Source: Verrucomicrobiota bacterium
GTDB taxonomy: Bacteria; Verrucomicrobiota; Verrucomicrobiia; Limisphaerales; UBA9464
Direction: 5' to 3'
Length of the DNA stretch: 64,000 nt
NCBI GenBank assembly: GCA_947454705.1
Contig: CANGKZ010000005.1
Location: forward strand, 62,001 to 126,000
Shown piece by piece: positions 26,274 through 34,853 of the stretch. The translations under genes and the position numbers were made by a program. The notes beneath the pieces are model-generated. The model did not search any database. It saw only the letters and a program-made list of their open reading frames with translations, and was not told the DNA's origin. The stretch's first letter is position 1. Each line of letters begins with the position of its first letter.

Positions 26274-28223
26274 ATGCGTTTTCGATCGCAATCGTCCCCC
26301 GCGCAAATCTCGGTTTTCAACGGCGCCAACACGCAGGCCGGCAACGCGAGAACGGACAACGTGGGCACGCAGACCTTCGCGGGCACCGCGGTCGGTAGCA
26401 GCAGTGCGTCGCAGACCTTCACCATTCAAAGCACCGGCACCGGCAATCTGGCGGCGCTGGCCTTGAGTGTCACCGGGGCGAATCCCGCGGATTTCACCGT
26501 CAGCACCCTCGCTTCCACTACGCTGACGCCGACCAGCTCGACCACGTTCACCGTGACCTTTTCGCCCAGCGCGGCGGGGACTCGCAGTGCCGTGATCAAC
26601 ATTGCCAGCAATGACTCCGCGAGGAATCCGTTCCGCATCAATGTCAGCGGAACGGGGCTCGTGCCCCAGATCAACCTCTTCGATGGCGCCAGCACCTCGC
26701 CGGCGGATGCCCTGTCGGACAACACGGGATCGGTTTCACTGGGCAGCGTCCTCTACGGAAACACCGGGACTCCTCATACCTTCACGATTCAAAATTCCGG
26801 CGCCGCACCCCTCACCGGGCTTTTGTTCAGCATCTCCGGTGCGGACCGATCCGATTTCACCATTGGCAACCTCGGCGCGACCACGCTTGCGCCGGGGGCG
26901 TCCACGACCTTCACCGTGTCGTTTGCACCCAGCGCAGGCGGCACGCGGAACGCGCTCGTGAACATTGCCAGCAATGATCCCAACACGAATCCGTTCCGCA
27001 TCAACGTGAGCGGCTCCGGCCTGATCCCCAAAATCGGAATCTTCAACGGCAGCAGCACCGCCCCCGTCGATGCCCGGGGAAACAATGTTGGAACGTTCAC
27101 ATTCGCAAACACTCCGTTGGCGGAGAGCAGCGCGGCACAAACGTTCACGATTCAGAACACCGGAACAGCGACGCTGAACGGTCTTGCGCTGAGCGTTTCA
27201 AGCGGGAATGCGGCGGACTTCTCGGCCGGTTCGCTGGGGGCCACCTCGCTGGCGCCGGGCGCTACCACCACCTTCACCGTGACCTTTTCCCCTTCGGCCC
27301 TGGGGGCAAGGAGCTCCGCACTCTTCATTGCCAGCAATGATCCAACGTCGAATCCGTTTCGCATCAACGTCGCAGGATCGGGCGCCTTTGCGCGCAATGC
27401 GGCTTTGTCCAATCTAACGGTCAGCAGTGGATCCCTTTCCCCGGCGTTCGACAGCGCCACGACGAGCTATGCGGTGAGTGTTCCATTTTTGACCACCTCG
27501 ATCGCGCTGACCGCGACCCGCTCCGATGCGAACGCCTCGGTCACGATTCAAGGCAGCCCCGGGGCAAGCCCCGTGGCGGTCTCGCTGAGTGTGGGTGCGA
27601 ACGCGGTGCCGGTGGTGGTTACGGCGCAGGATGGCGTCACCACGCGGACCTACACGGTGACCATCACGCGCGGCGCGAACCAGCCGCCGGTTCCCGGAAC
27701 CCATGTCGTCACACGCACCAACGACAACACAGTCATCAAGGTTCCCAAGGCGCAGCTGATCGCCGGGGATTCCGATCCGGAGGGCGACAGCCTGTCGATC
27801 CTCTCGGTTGGCAATGCGACTCCTGCGGGGGCGTCGGTGGTGATACTCGGAAACTTCATCGTGTATTCCGCCCCCGGCACGACGGCTGGGAACGGAAGCT
27901 TCACCTACAACTTGAGCGATGGCGCTGGCGGACATGTGGTCACGGCCTCGGTGACGGTCACCGAGATCGCGGCCGCGGCCGATGCGACGGTGCCGAACGC
28001 CGCGCGCATCACCTCCCAGGGAGGCAGCTTCACCATCACGTCGCAGGGCGTTCCGGGGAGTGTGTACCGATTTCAGTACACCACCAGCAGCTCGGCTCCC
28101 TACGTCTGGAATGAGTTTTCCCCGTCGGCCGTGTTCACCGCACCGAACAACGGAGTGTTTCAATACGTGGATGCCAACCCGCCGGGGCCGTTGCGGCTCT
28201 ACCGCGTGATCTCGAACCGCTGA
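26274..28223 (+). CDS. Choice-of-anchor-D / cadherin-like surface protein, main C-terminal part
   Basis: This is the continuation of the exported protein that begins at 25719; the ATG at 26274 is probably not a natural start. Three tandem modules of about 115-120 residues (QISVFNGANTQAG, QINLFDGASTSPA, KIGIFNGSSTAPV, each ending NPFRINVSGxG) are ASPM/SPD-2/Hydin-like choice-of-anchor-D repeats at about 26302-27390. A cadherin-like beta-sandwich follows (ALSNLTVSSGSLSPAF...TTRTYTVTITRG), then an Ig/cadherin-like domain (DSDPEGDSLSILSV...SFTYNLSDGAG). The C-terminal beta domain ends LRLYRVISNR. There is no anchor helix. Such proteins are usually adhesive or structural, which is an inference. 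The next gene starts 10 bp downstream. Confidence 0.75.
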   Translation: MRFRSQSSPAQISVFNGANTQAGNARTDNVGTQTFAGTAVGSSSASQTFTIQSTGTGNLAALALSVTGANPADFTVSTLASTTLTPTSSTTFTVTFSPSAAGTRSAVINIASNDSARNPFRINVSGTGLVPQINLFDGASTSPADALSDNTGSVSLGSVLYGNTGTPHTFTIQNSGAAPLTGLLFSISGADRSDFTIGNLGATTLAPGASTTFTVSFAPSAGGTRNALVNIASNDPNTNPFRINVSGSGLIPKIGIFNGSSTAPVDARGNNVGTFTFANTPLAESSAAQTFTIQNTGTATLNGLALSVSSGNAADFSAGSLGATSLAPGATTTFTVTFSPSALGARSSALFIASNDPTSNPFRINVAGSGAFARNAALSNLTVSSGSLSPAFDSATTSYAVSVPFLTTSIALTATRSDANASVTIQGSPGASPVAVSLSVGANAVPVVVTAQDGVTTRTYTVTITRGANQPPVPGTHVVTRTNDNTVIKVPKAQLIAGDSDPEGDSLSILSVGNATPAGASVVILGNFIVYSAPGTTAGNGSFTYNLSDGAGGHVVTASVTVTEIAAAADATVPNAARITSQGGSFTITSQGVPGSVYRFQYTTSSSAPYVWNEFSPSAVFTAPNNGVFQYVDANPPGPLRLYRVISNR

Positions 28224-28233
28224 ACGAATCTCC

Positions 28234-28968
28234 ATGTTGTTGCGTTCCGCCCAACTCCATCGCCTGCGCCTCCCGCTTCTGGGAATGGCCCTGGGGTCGG
28301 CGTGTCTGGCGGTTTCGGGTGCGGTGACGGAAACACGCAACTTCACGGTCAATACGGACATCGCGGATTTGCAGGATCCGCCGCTCTCGTTCCTGCAGAT
28401 CATCACCGATTCGTCGATTCAATCGCTGACCCGGGTCGAGGTGGGATTGTCGCTTGTGGGACGCGATTTCGGAGGATTTGCCGGGGAGATGTTCGTGTCG
28501 CTGAACAAGGATCTCAGCATCACCAGTGTGCTGATCAACCGCGTGGGATTCAGCAGCACCGATTCCATCGGACTTCCCTACAACGGCTGGAACGTCACGC
28601 TCAGCGATCTTGCCGCGAGCGATCTTCACACCGTGGCGCAGACGAGTGGCGTGCTCACCGGCACCTACCAGCCTGACGGACGCGTGGATCCCACCAGTTT
28701 GATTCGTCCCGAGATGCTCAACGTATTCTCGGGCGGGACCGGAAACGGCGAGTGGCGGCTCAACGTCGCTGACCTTGGATTGGGCGGGACGATGCGGTTG
28801 ACCGGATGGAGTCTCACGTTTACCGGAGAATTGATTCCGGAAACGGGAACCAGCGCTGCAGGGGTGTCGCTGGCGATGGCCGTCGGCGGAATCTGGTGGC
28901 AACGGCGCCGCCAACGCCAGGCCGTCCTTGCACGGGATCAATCTGCAGCGAGCACTTCGATGAGGTAG
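28234..28968 (+). CDS. Exported protein with PEP-CTERM-like (IPETG) C-terminal sorting tail
   Basis: This 244-residue protein has an N-terminal signal peptide (about 1-32, LGMALGSACLAVSG). The body resembles a P/Homo-B-type jelly roll: ...GEWRLNVADLGLGGTMRLTGWSLTFTG in its last strands. The C-terminus is a tripartite sorting tail: IPETG (residues 201-205), a hydrophobic helix (SAAGVSLAMAVGGIWW) and a basic cluster (QRRRQRQ), followed by about 15 more residues. This fits the PEP-CTERM/VPDSG-CTERM exosortase-substrate plan with a variant motif. It lies 10 bp after the long surface protein, probably in one transcript. Its 3' end overlaps the convergent sigma factor gene by 31 bp. Confidence 0.75.
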   Translation: MLLRSAQLHRLRLPLLGMALGSACLAVSGAVTETRNFTVNTDIADLQDPPLSFLQIITDSSIQSLTRVEVGLSLVGRDFGGFAGEMFVSLNKDLSITSVLINRVGFSSTDSIGLPYNGWNVTLSDLAASDLHTVAQTSGVLTGTYQPDGRVDPTSLIRPEMLNVFSGGTGNGEWRLNVADLGLGGTMRLTGWSLTFTGELIPETGTSAAGVSLAMAVGGIWWQRRRQRQAVLARDQSAASTSMR

Positions 28969-29750
28969 CGGAGTTCTGCATCGGTGTCGGCGGGATCGGG
29001 AACGGTCTGCGCGATTTCGGCGCGGATGAGTTCACGAAACCGTTTTCTCAACCGGTGAATGGCCACCTTCACCGCCCCCTCGGTGAGTCTCAATTTTCGC
29101 GCCGCTTTAGCCTGCGGCAACGAGGCGGTCTCCCCGACCAGCCAGGGTTTCAGGATCGCGTATTGATCTGACTTCCCACTGGCTTGCTGTTCCTCCGCCA
29201 GGCGTGCAAAGGCGCGTGACATCAGCGCGAAGGCCCACTGTCGATCAAAGTAAGTGTCCGGGACGTCGGCCCGAACGTCGGCGACTTGGATGCCGCTCCC
29301 AGATTCCGTGTCGGTCTCGGGCGATTCCTGCACCGACAACAGTTCGGCGGCCACGCCACCACCTCGTTTTGCCGCGCGCTCGCGATCCCGGACATCCGCC
29401 AGAAAATGACGCACCGCTCCCAGCAGGAAGGACCGGAAACGTCCACGCTCCGGATCCGCATGGGCAAAGCCGTCGCGCGAGAGGATGCGTCCAAAAAATT
29501 CCTGCGTGAGCTCCCGGGCGAGATCTTCGGTTTTTCCCTCGCGACGCAGAAAACGAAACACCGGGGTCCAATACGCTTCGCACAATTCGGAAAGCGCCTT
29601 TTGCGCTTCGGGCGAATCACCGCGTGCGGCCAGAACACACGTCCACCGGGTGGTCACGAACACGCGCTCGCTCGCAGACGGCTGCGGGGAACGTGTGGCA
29701 GTCCCGCCGGAGTCCGGGGGCGGAGTGGACGATGGCGCACGGTCGTTCAT
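28938..29750 (-). CDS. ECF-type sigma factor, second kinase-linked copy
   Basis: The ATG at 29750 (MNDRAPSST) gives 270 residues; the longer frame from 29822 reads into the kinase gene. After a disordered Ser/Pro-rich N-terminus, FVTTRWTCVLAARGDS starts region 2. ELCEAYWTPVFRFLRREG, LARELTQEFFGRIL and RFRSFLLGAVRHFLADVR follow (about 45-145), a layout typical of Planctomycete/Verrucomicrobial ECF factors. Region 4 is at about 200-245 (KAARKLRLTEGAVKVAIHRLRKRFRELI). The start overlaps the stop of the upstream kinase gene by 4 bp (ATGA), so the two are translationally coupled. I infer that the kinase controls this sigma factor. Confidence 0.88.
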   Translation of the reverse strand: MNDRAPSSTPPPDSGGTATRSPQPSASERVFVTTRWTCVLAARGDSPEAQKALSELCEAYWTPVFRFLRREGKTEDLARELTQEFFGRILSRDGFAHADPERGRFRSFLLGAVRHFLADVRDRERAAKRGGGVAAELLSVQESPETDTESGSGIQVADVRADVPDTYFDRQWAFALMSRAFARLAEEQQASGKSDQYAILKPWLVGETASLPQAKAARKLRLTEGAVKVAIHRLRKRFRELIRAEIAQTVPDPADTDAELRYLIEVLAAD

Positions 29751-32644
29751 GGAGAAGGCCGTGGACTGAGTTGCGGCCCGGCGCGCAGGGCCTCGGTGAG
29801 GGCGCGCTCCGCGTCCCGCCACGCGTTCGCGGCGTCGCGCACTTCCGCAGAGCTGGCCGCGCCGACCATCGCCTTGCGTTCGAGGATCGCGTGTACTGCG
29901 CGTGCGTATCGGGCGTTCGCCTGGGCTTTGTCGAGTTCACGTCCGCGGAACTCCGCTTCCGCCACTTCCAGCGTGCGCCTCGAGGCCAGCATTTCCACGC
30001 CTGCCGGAGCGATGACTCCGACGGCTGCTTTTTGCTGATCCTCGTTCCACTGAATCCAGGCCTGGTGCCATTTCTCGGCGGCTGGGGACGGCGTTCCGGC
30101 CGGCAGCGATTCGGGCAGGTTTCCGACCGGGCCATTTGGCGTGTCCATCGGAAGAAAGGTCAGCGTGATCTGCTCGGTTTCTCCGAAGGCGATCCAGACC
30201 GTGCTGCCGAATTGGCAGCAGAGCTGTGTGGCGAGCTGCTTCCCCGCTTCGTCGAGAATGGCACCTGCCGATGCGGCTCCACGGAGCGGCGCGGAGAAGG
30301 TTTTGTCGCCCAGATTCACGGTCAAAAGGACGGAGCGCTTGTCCGGATCCAGGGTGGTGTAGGTCACCGATACGGTTGCTGTGTACCGATTTTGAGGCAT
30401 GGCTCCGACGGCCTGTGGTTCCTGGAGGGCGAGCGGCCGGGTGATCGACTGGCCGCGAAAGGCAATGCGCGCCTCGGCCGGAAACGGAGAGCTCAGTTCC
30501 CATTCGGCAAACAGACGTGAACTTTCCTTCCTCGACTGGGTGCGAGTGACTAGGAGCTGGTCTGATGCGGGGGCACCAGGACTTGCCACGCTGATCGGAG
30601 ATGGAGGCGGAGGCGTTGCATCACGCAGTGCAAGAATTCCGGAAATCAGAAGCAATCCCATCGCCCCCGCGGTGCCTGTGCAGAGGATGCGGAATCGTCG
30701 CTGTTCCAATATTGAAACTGTTGAGTCGGCCGCGGAGTTGCGGGCCCGGGTTGGCCGGGTGCTGGCGTAACCCCAGAGCAGCCACCCGATGAGAATCCAA
30801 GGCAGGAGAATCACTCCCACTGCAGGGAAGTGTTGATGCGCATGAATCATTTTTGGAACAAGAAGTCCAACCCCAGCGAGGCACGAAACCAGCAGGATTC
30901 CGCCCGCGAGGAGCCAAAACGCGCGATGCGACCACACCTGTGAAGACTCCGGAGTCGGAGCCCCAGCGGCCCTTGGGCGTGTGTGCCAGAAGCCGAGGAA
31001 TCCCAAAAGTCCAGCCAGCGCAGGAACGAATCCCGCAAGAAGTCCCGCCGAGGTGGTGAAGCCCGCGCGGTGCAGAATCGGAATGAACAAAGCCGCAAGA
31101 GTGGCTGCGAACGGGAGAACAAAAAAACCGGTGATCAGCCAAAACACTCGATGCGGCCAGATCGAACCGTATGCGGCGGCGCCCGTTTGCGAAACGCTCT
31201 CCAACGCCGGGATCAGGTCGCGGCGGTTCAACAGCCGGAAGCAGGCAATCGGAGGAATGGTCGTGAGGATGCTGAAGATCCATCCCGAAAAAGTGAAACC
31301 GGAGCTGCCTCCGAGCATCGTGCTTCCACCGGAATTCTGGAGCAGGGAGGAAACCATCGATCCCACCTGACTCGCGAACAGGAGTGCAGCGGAGATGAGG
31401 GCGAGGTAACGCCATTCGATTCGACGCATTCGAATCGAGACCAACGTCGGAATCAGCAGCAGATCCACGGGCCACACGAGAGTGCGACCGAACGTGGTGG
31501 GGCCACTTGGAAACAAATGCGGCTGAATCAGACGCAGGAGGATGTATCCGGCGAGGATCCATCCGAAGCGAGTGACCCAGGCGGGAAGATCCGTTCGAGG
31601 GAAATCATCGATGACCGCCGTGGGTGACGACGAAGCCGGGGAAGAATGAGGAGAGGTTGGCGTGTTGGAAGCCTGACCTGCCGATGGAGGCGGCGTGGAG
31701 GTCACCCCTTCCACTTGGGTTTTCACCTCACCGGCCGATTGCTGGCGTAACTCGCGTTCCTTGGCCAGAGCGCGCAGGACGATGGCGTCGATCCGAGCGT
31801 CGAGGTTCGTTTTCTCGGAAGGCGCAGCGAATCGTCCCAGTGGAAGTTCGCCGGTGAGCAGTTCGTAAAAGACCACGCCGAGCGAATAGATGTCGGCCCG
31901 GTGATCCACTTCCGATGGTTTTTCAATCTGCTCCGGAGCCATGTAGTGCGGCGTGCCAAGTCGGGCGCCGCTTTGAGTGAGCGTGATATCCGCCCGTCCG
32001 GAGGCCGGGCCGGTCATCACTTTTGCGATTCCGAAATCGGCCAATTTCACGCGACCCTGGGCGTCGAGCAGGATGTTCTCCGGCTTTATGTCCCGGTGCA
32101 GCACGCCCTGTTCGTGCGCGTACTGGAGCGCGCTGCAGAGGCTCGGGACGATGATCAGCGCTTCCTTCGATGAGAACCTTCCGGCCTGCATGGCCTGACG
32201 CAGGTTCACGCCGTCCACGTATTCCATCAGCAGGTAGCAGAATCCGCCGGCCTCTCCGAAGTCGTACACTTGAACGATGTTCGGATGATTCAATCGCGCG
32301 AGGAAACGGGCCTCGCGATGGAACCGTTCCGCGAACGTTGGGTCGGCGCTCTGGGCCGATGGAAGAAGCTTCAGCGCCACCCAGCGATCGAGCCGCGTCT
32401 GACGCGCCTTGTACACCACTCCCATGCCACCGGTGCCCAGCCATTCGAGCTGTTCCAGCTGCGGAAATGCCGCAGCCACGGCATCGATCGGCGGGGCGGT
32501 GACCCGTTCGCCGGGTTTGAGTTCAGCGTCGGTGTGAAGGCTCGTCCCGATCAACACGCAGCGAGGACACAATCCCTCCGGGGCTTCGGGAGCGATGGTT
32601 TCGCCGCATTTCGGACACCGATCGGATGGAGGAGTCGTGCTCAT
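29747..32644 (-). CDS. Membrane serine/threonine protein kinase with zinc-ribbon N-terminus
   Basis: The ATG at 32644 (MSTTPPSDRCPKCG) gives 965 residues. A zinc ribbon (CPKCGETI...LCPRC) occupies about 9-32. The kinase domain, about 70-335, has LGTGGMGVVYKA, VALKLL, catalytic HRDIKPEN (H183, D185), DFGIAK and the APE motif in PHYMAPEQ, so it should be active. After a Ser/Pro linker come several transmembrane helices (about 360-690) including GWILAGYILLRLI and IPPIACFRLL. The 200-residue C-terminal part (QLLVTRTQSRKESSRLFAEW...) is soluble and unassigned, with a helical end. The downstream sigma gene overlaps by 4 bp. Confidence 0.9.
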   Translation of the reverse strand: MSTTPPSDRCPKCGETIAPEAPEGLCPRCVLIGTSLHTDAELKPGERVTAPPIDAVAAAFPQLEQLEWLGTGGMGVVYKARQTRLDRWVALKLLPSAQSADPTFAERFHREARFLARLNHPNIVQVYDFGEAGGFCYLLMEYVDGVNLRQAMQAGRFSSKEALIIVPSLCSALQYAHEQGVLHRDIKPENILLDAQGRVKLADFGIAKVMTGPASGRADITLTQSGARLGTPHYMAPEQIEKPSEVDHRADIYSLGVVFYELLTGELPLGRFAAPSEKTNLDARIDAIVLRALAKERELRQQSAGEVKTQVEGVTSTPPPSAGQASNTPTSPHSSPASSSPTAVIDDFPRTDLPAWVTRFGWILAGYILLRLIQPHLFPSGPTTFGRTLVWPVDLLLIPTLVSIRMRRIEWRYLALISAALLFASQVGSMVSSLLQNSGGSTMLGGSSGFTFSGWIFSILTTIPPIACFRLLNRRDLIPALESVSQTGAAAYGSIWPHRVFWLITGFFVLPFAATLAALFIPILHRAGFTTSAGLLAGFVPALAGLLGFLGFWHTRPRAAGAPTPESSQVWSHRAFWLLAGGILLVSCLAGVGLLVPKMIHAHQHFPAVGVILLPWILIGWLLWGYASTRPTRARNSAADSTVSILEQRRFRILCTGTAGAMGLLLISGILALRDATPPPPSPISVASPGAPASDQLLVTRTQSRKESSRLFAEWELSSPFPAEARIAFRGQSITRPLALQEPQAVGAMPQNRYTATVSVTYTTLDPDKRSVLLTVNLGDKTFSAPLRGAASAGAILDEAGKQLATQLCCQFGSTVWIAFGETEQITLTFLPMDTPNGPVGNLPESLPAGTPSPAAEKWHQAWIQWNEDQQKAAVGVIAPAGVEMLASRRTLEVAEAEFRGRELDKAQANARYARAVHAILERKAMVGAASSAEVRDAANAWRDAERALTEALRAGPQLSPRPSP

Positions 32645-32755
32645 ACACCCCGTTCTGAGGAAGTCCGGAGCCGGGGTTACACGCAAAGTGTGTCTCCGAT
32701 TCCCGCAGCGGGGAATGGGAATGCCATTCGCCCCGCCGAATCTTTCCGGGGGCCG

Positions 32756-34720
32756 TTACTGCCCGGGCACCACGAGAACCTTCAATGCCGAGGGCGAGGC
32801 GTGGGTTCGGTACACGCGCTGGGTCGCCTTTTGGAAATCTCCGGGCTGGGCGTGGTAGATGTCGCAGAACTTTTGCGGATTGCGGTCCATGAGCGGGAAC
32901 CACGAGCTCTGCACCTGGATCATGATCCGGTGCCCCGTGCGAAAGGTGTGGCAGATGTCGGGAAGGGTCCACTCCACCTTGGTGACCTGGCCCGGCTGGA
33001 ACGGCTTCGGGGAGGCCATGCCCTCGCGGTACTTGCCGCGCAAGGGTTCGCCCCGCACCAGCTGCTGGTAATGCCCAGCTTTCACCCGGGTGGGATTGGG
33101 AGAGGGATTCGGATGATCACTGGTGTACACGTCGATCAACTTCACCACCCAGTCGCTGTCCGTACCTGTGGTGGACACGTGGAGGCTGGCCGTCAGCGGG
33201 CCCGCGAGGGTGACATCCTCAGTCAACGGTTCAGTCTGAAACACCAACACATCCGGCCGCGTGGAGGCGAACCGCTGATCCTCGACCATGTACTCACGCG
33301 GCATGTCGGTGGTGATGATCTGGGTGAACGGCACAGGGTGCGCTGGATCGCTGACGTATTCGTCGAAGTCACCCGCGCCCGCGGAAGGGGCATCAAAACT
33401 GAGACGTCCCCCGGAATGGAAATACAGCGATTTGGCGACCGCATTGGTCGGGGGCCAAGCGGATTCCTTGCGCCACTCGTTCACGCCGGTCTCAAACACC
33501 CAGGCCTTCGGAAGGGCCGTCGCGTTGGTGTCGTTCTTCAGGTAACGGCGGAAGAACGGGATCTCGATCTCCTTTCGGAAATACTCCGCGGTCTTCACGT
33601 GGAAGTTCACCGGGCCGATCGAGGATCCGTCGCCCCCGTGCCATTGACCGTGCGACCACGGACCCATCACCAGTCCGTTGTAGATTCCTGGATTCTTCGC
33701 CCCGGTGGCGCGGAAGGTTTTTAGGGTTCCCGACAGATCCTCGCCATCGAACCAACCGCCGACCGAAAGCACCGCCGCGCGCACGTTGTGGAGATGCTTG
33801 GTGATGTCGCGGGCCTCGCACCAGGCGGCGTCGCTCGCGTGGGTGACGAGGTCGTTCCAGAACGGAATCTGCCCCTTGAAATAGCGATCGCCCAGGGCTG
33901 CAAGCGAGCCGCCTTCGAGGTAGAAGCGATATCCATCCGGAGTGCCGTAGTCGAAGTTGCGGGGCTCCTCGCGCGTGGGGGATTCGAGCTTCTGCTCAAA
34001 CCAGTTCATGAAGCCCCAATTGTGGCACAGCCAGAAGGCCCCGCCGTGCAGGGTGTCGTCGCCGTCCATCAGCGCGGCCACCGGAGCCTGCGGGGACACG
34101 GCCTTGAGCGCGGGATGCGAATCAATCATCCCCGCGGCGGCGTAGAATCCCAGGTACGAAATCCCGGTCATGCCCACATTGCCGTTGTTTCCACGGACGT
34201 GCTTCACCAGCCAGTCGATCGTGTCCCATGTGTCGGTGCTTTCATCGAACGATTTGGAATCGGGCTTGGTGTCGAGATGCGGACGGACATGGACAAAGGT
34301 CCCCTCCGAGGCGAAGCGACCCCGGACGTCCTGCAGAACGAAGATGAACTGCTCGTCCACGTACGAATCGGGCAGGTACCCCGGGCGTCCCGCTGCATCC
34401 ACTGTGTAGGGCTTTAAGTTGTAGGGCGTGCGCTGGAGCAGGATGGGATACTTCGCTCCGGTCCGGATGTCCTTCGGCGTGAACACCACGGTGTACAGCT
34501 TCACGCCGTCGCGCATTGGGATGCGGTACTCGTGTTTCGTGTAGCGCTCGGCAAAGGGATCGGACTTCGGCTCCGAATCGTCGGCCGCAATTCGCGATTC
34601 ACCCAGGGCGATCCCAAGGAGTACCAAAAATGAGACTGATACGAAGCGCCGGACCCGTGCTGGCAAAGTCTCCGACCGAGACGGGTTGAATGGGCTCCGC
34701 AGCGGGATGAGGCGCATCAT
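32756..34720 (-). CDS. Exported CocE/NonD-family hydrolase (X-Pro dipeptidyl-peptidase-like)
   Basis: This 654-residue alpha/beta-hydrolase has an N-terminal export signal (about 22-46, RRFVSVSFLVLLGIALGESRIAA). The catalytic domain has the nucleophile elbow GISYLG with S188 and the cap-domain sequence typical of CocE-like enzymes; MGPWSHGQW (near residue 353) contains the likely catalytic His. The C-terminal jelly-roll domain (VTLAGPLTASLHVSTTGTDSDW...HRIMIQVQSSWFP) is the family's usual C-terminal domain. It should hydrolyse an acyl, ester or peptide bond in a periplasmic substrate; the substrate is not predictable. It diverges from the sugar dehydrogenase gene, with the two ORFs starting close together. 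Confidence 0.9.
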   Translation of the reverse strand: MMRLIPLRSPFNPSRSETLPARVRRFVSVSFLVLLGIALGESRIAADDSEPKSDPFAERYTKHEYRIPMRDGVKLYTVVFTPKDIRTGAKYPILLQRTPYNLKPYTVDAAGRPGYLPDSYVDEQFIFVLQDVRGRFASEGTFVHVRPHLDTKPDSKSFDESTDTWDTIDWLVKHVRGNNGNVGMTGISYLGFYAAAGMIDSHPALKAVSPQAPVAALMDGDDTLHGGAFWLCHNWGFMNWFEQKLESPTREEPRNFDYGTPDGYRFYLEGGSLAALGDRYFKGQIPFWNDLVTHASDAAWCEARDITKHLHNVRAAVLSVGGWFDGEDLSGTLKTFRATGAKNPGIYNGLVMGPWSHGQWHGGDGSSIGPVNFHVKTAEYFRKEIEIPFFRRYLKNDTNATALPKAWVFETGVNEWRKESAWPPTNAVAKSLYFHSGGRLSFDAPSAGAGDFDEYVSDPAHPVPFTQIITTDMPREYMVEDQRFASTRPDVLVFQTEPLTEDVTLAGPLTASLHVSTTGTDSDWVVKLIDVYTSDHPNPSPNPTRVKAGHYQQLVRGEPLRGKYREGMASPKPFQPGQVTKVEWTLPDICHTFRTGHRIMIQVQSSWFPLMDRNPQKFCDIYHAQPGDFQKATQRVYRTHASPSALKVLVVPGQ

Positions 34721-34853
34721 GTCCCGAGCATGCGGTCGGAGAGCTTTGATTCCAGCCCGATTTCAGCAGAGGTTCATTGGATGGGTCGCCCCGAAATCGG
34801 GGAGACGCGGCTCGCTCCTTGCGTTCCGTCCTAGTGCCTTCACCTTACCCACT

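Noticed and set aside
34686-34853. N-terminal extension of the sugar dehydrogenase from ATG 34686
   Set aside because: It would overlap the divergent hydrolase start, is Arg/Ser/Pro-rich, and puts about 75 residues before a normal signal peptide.
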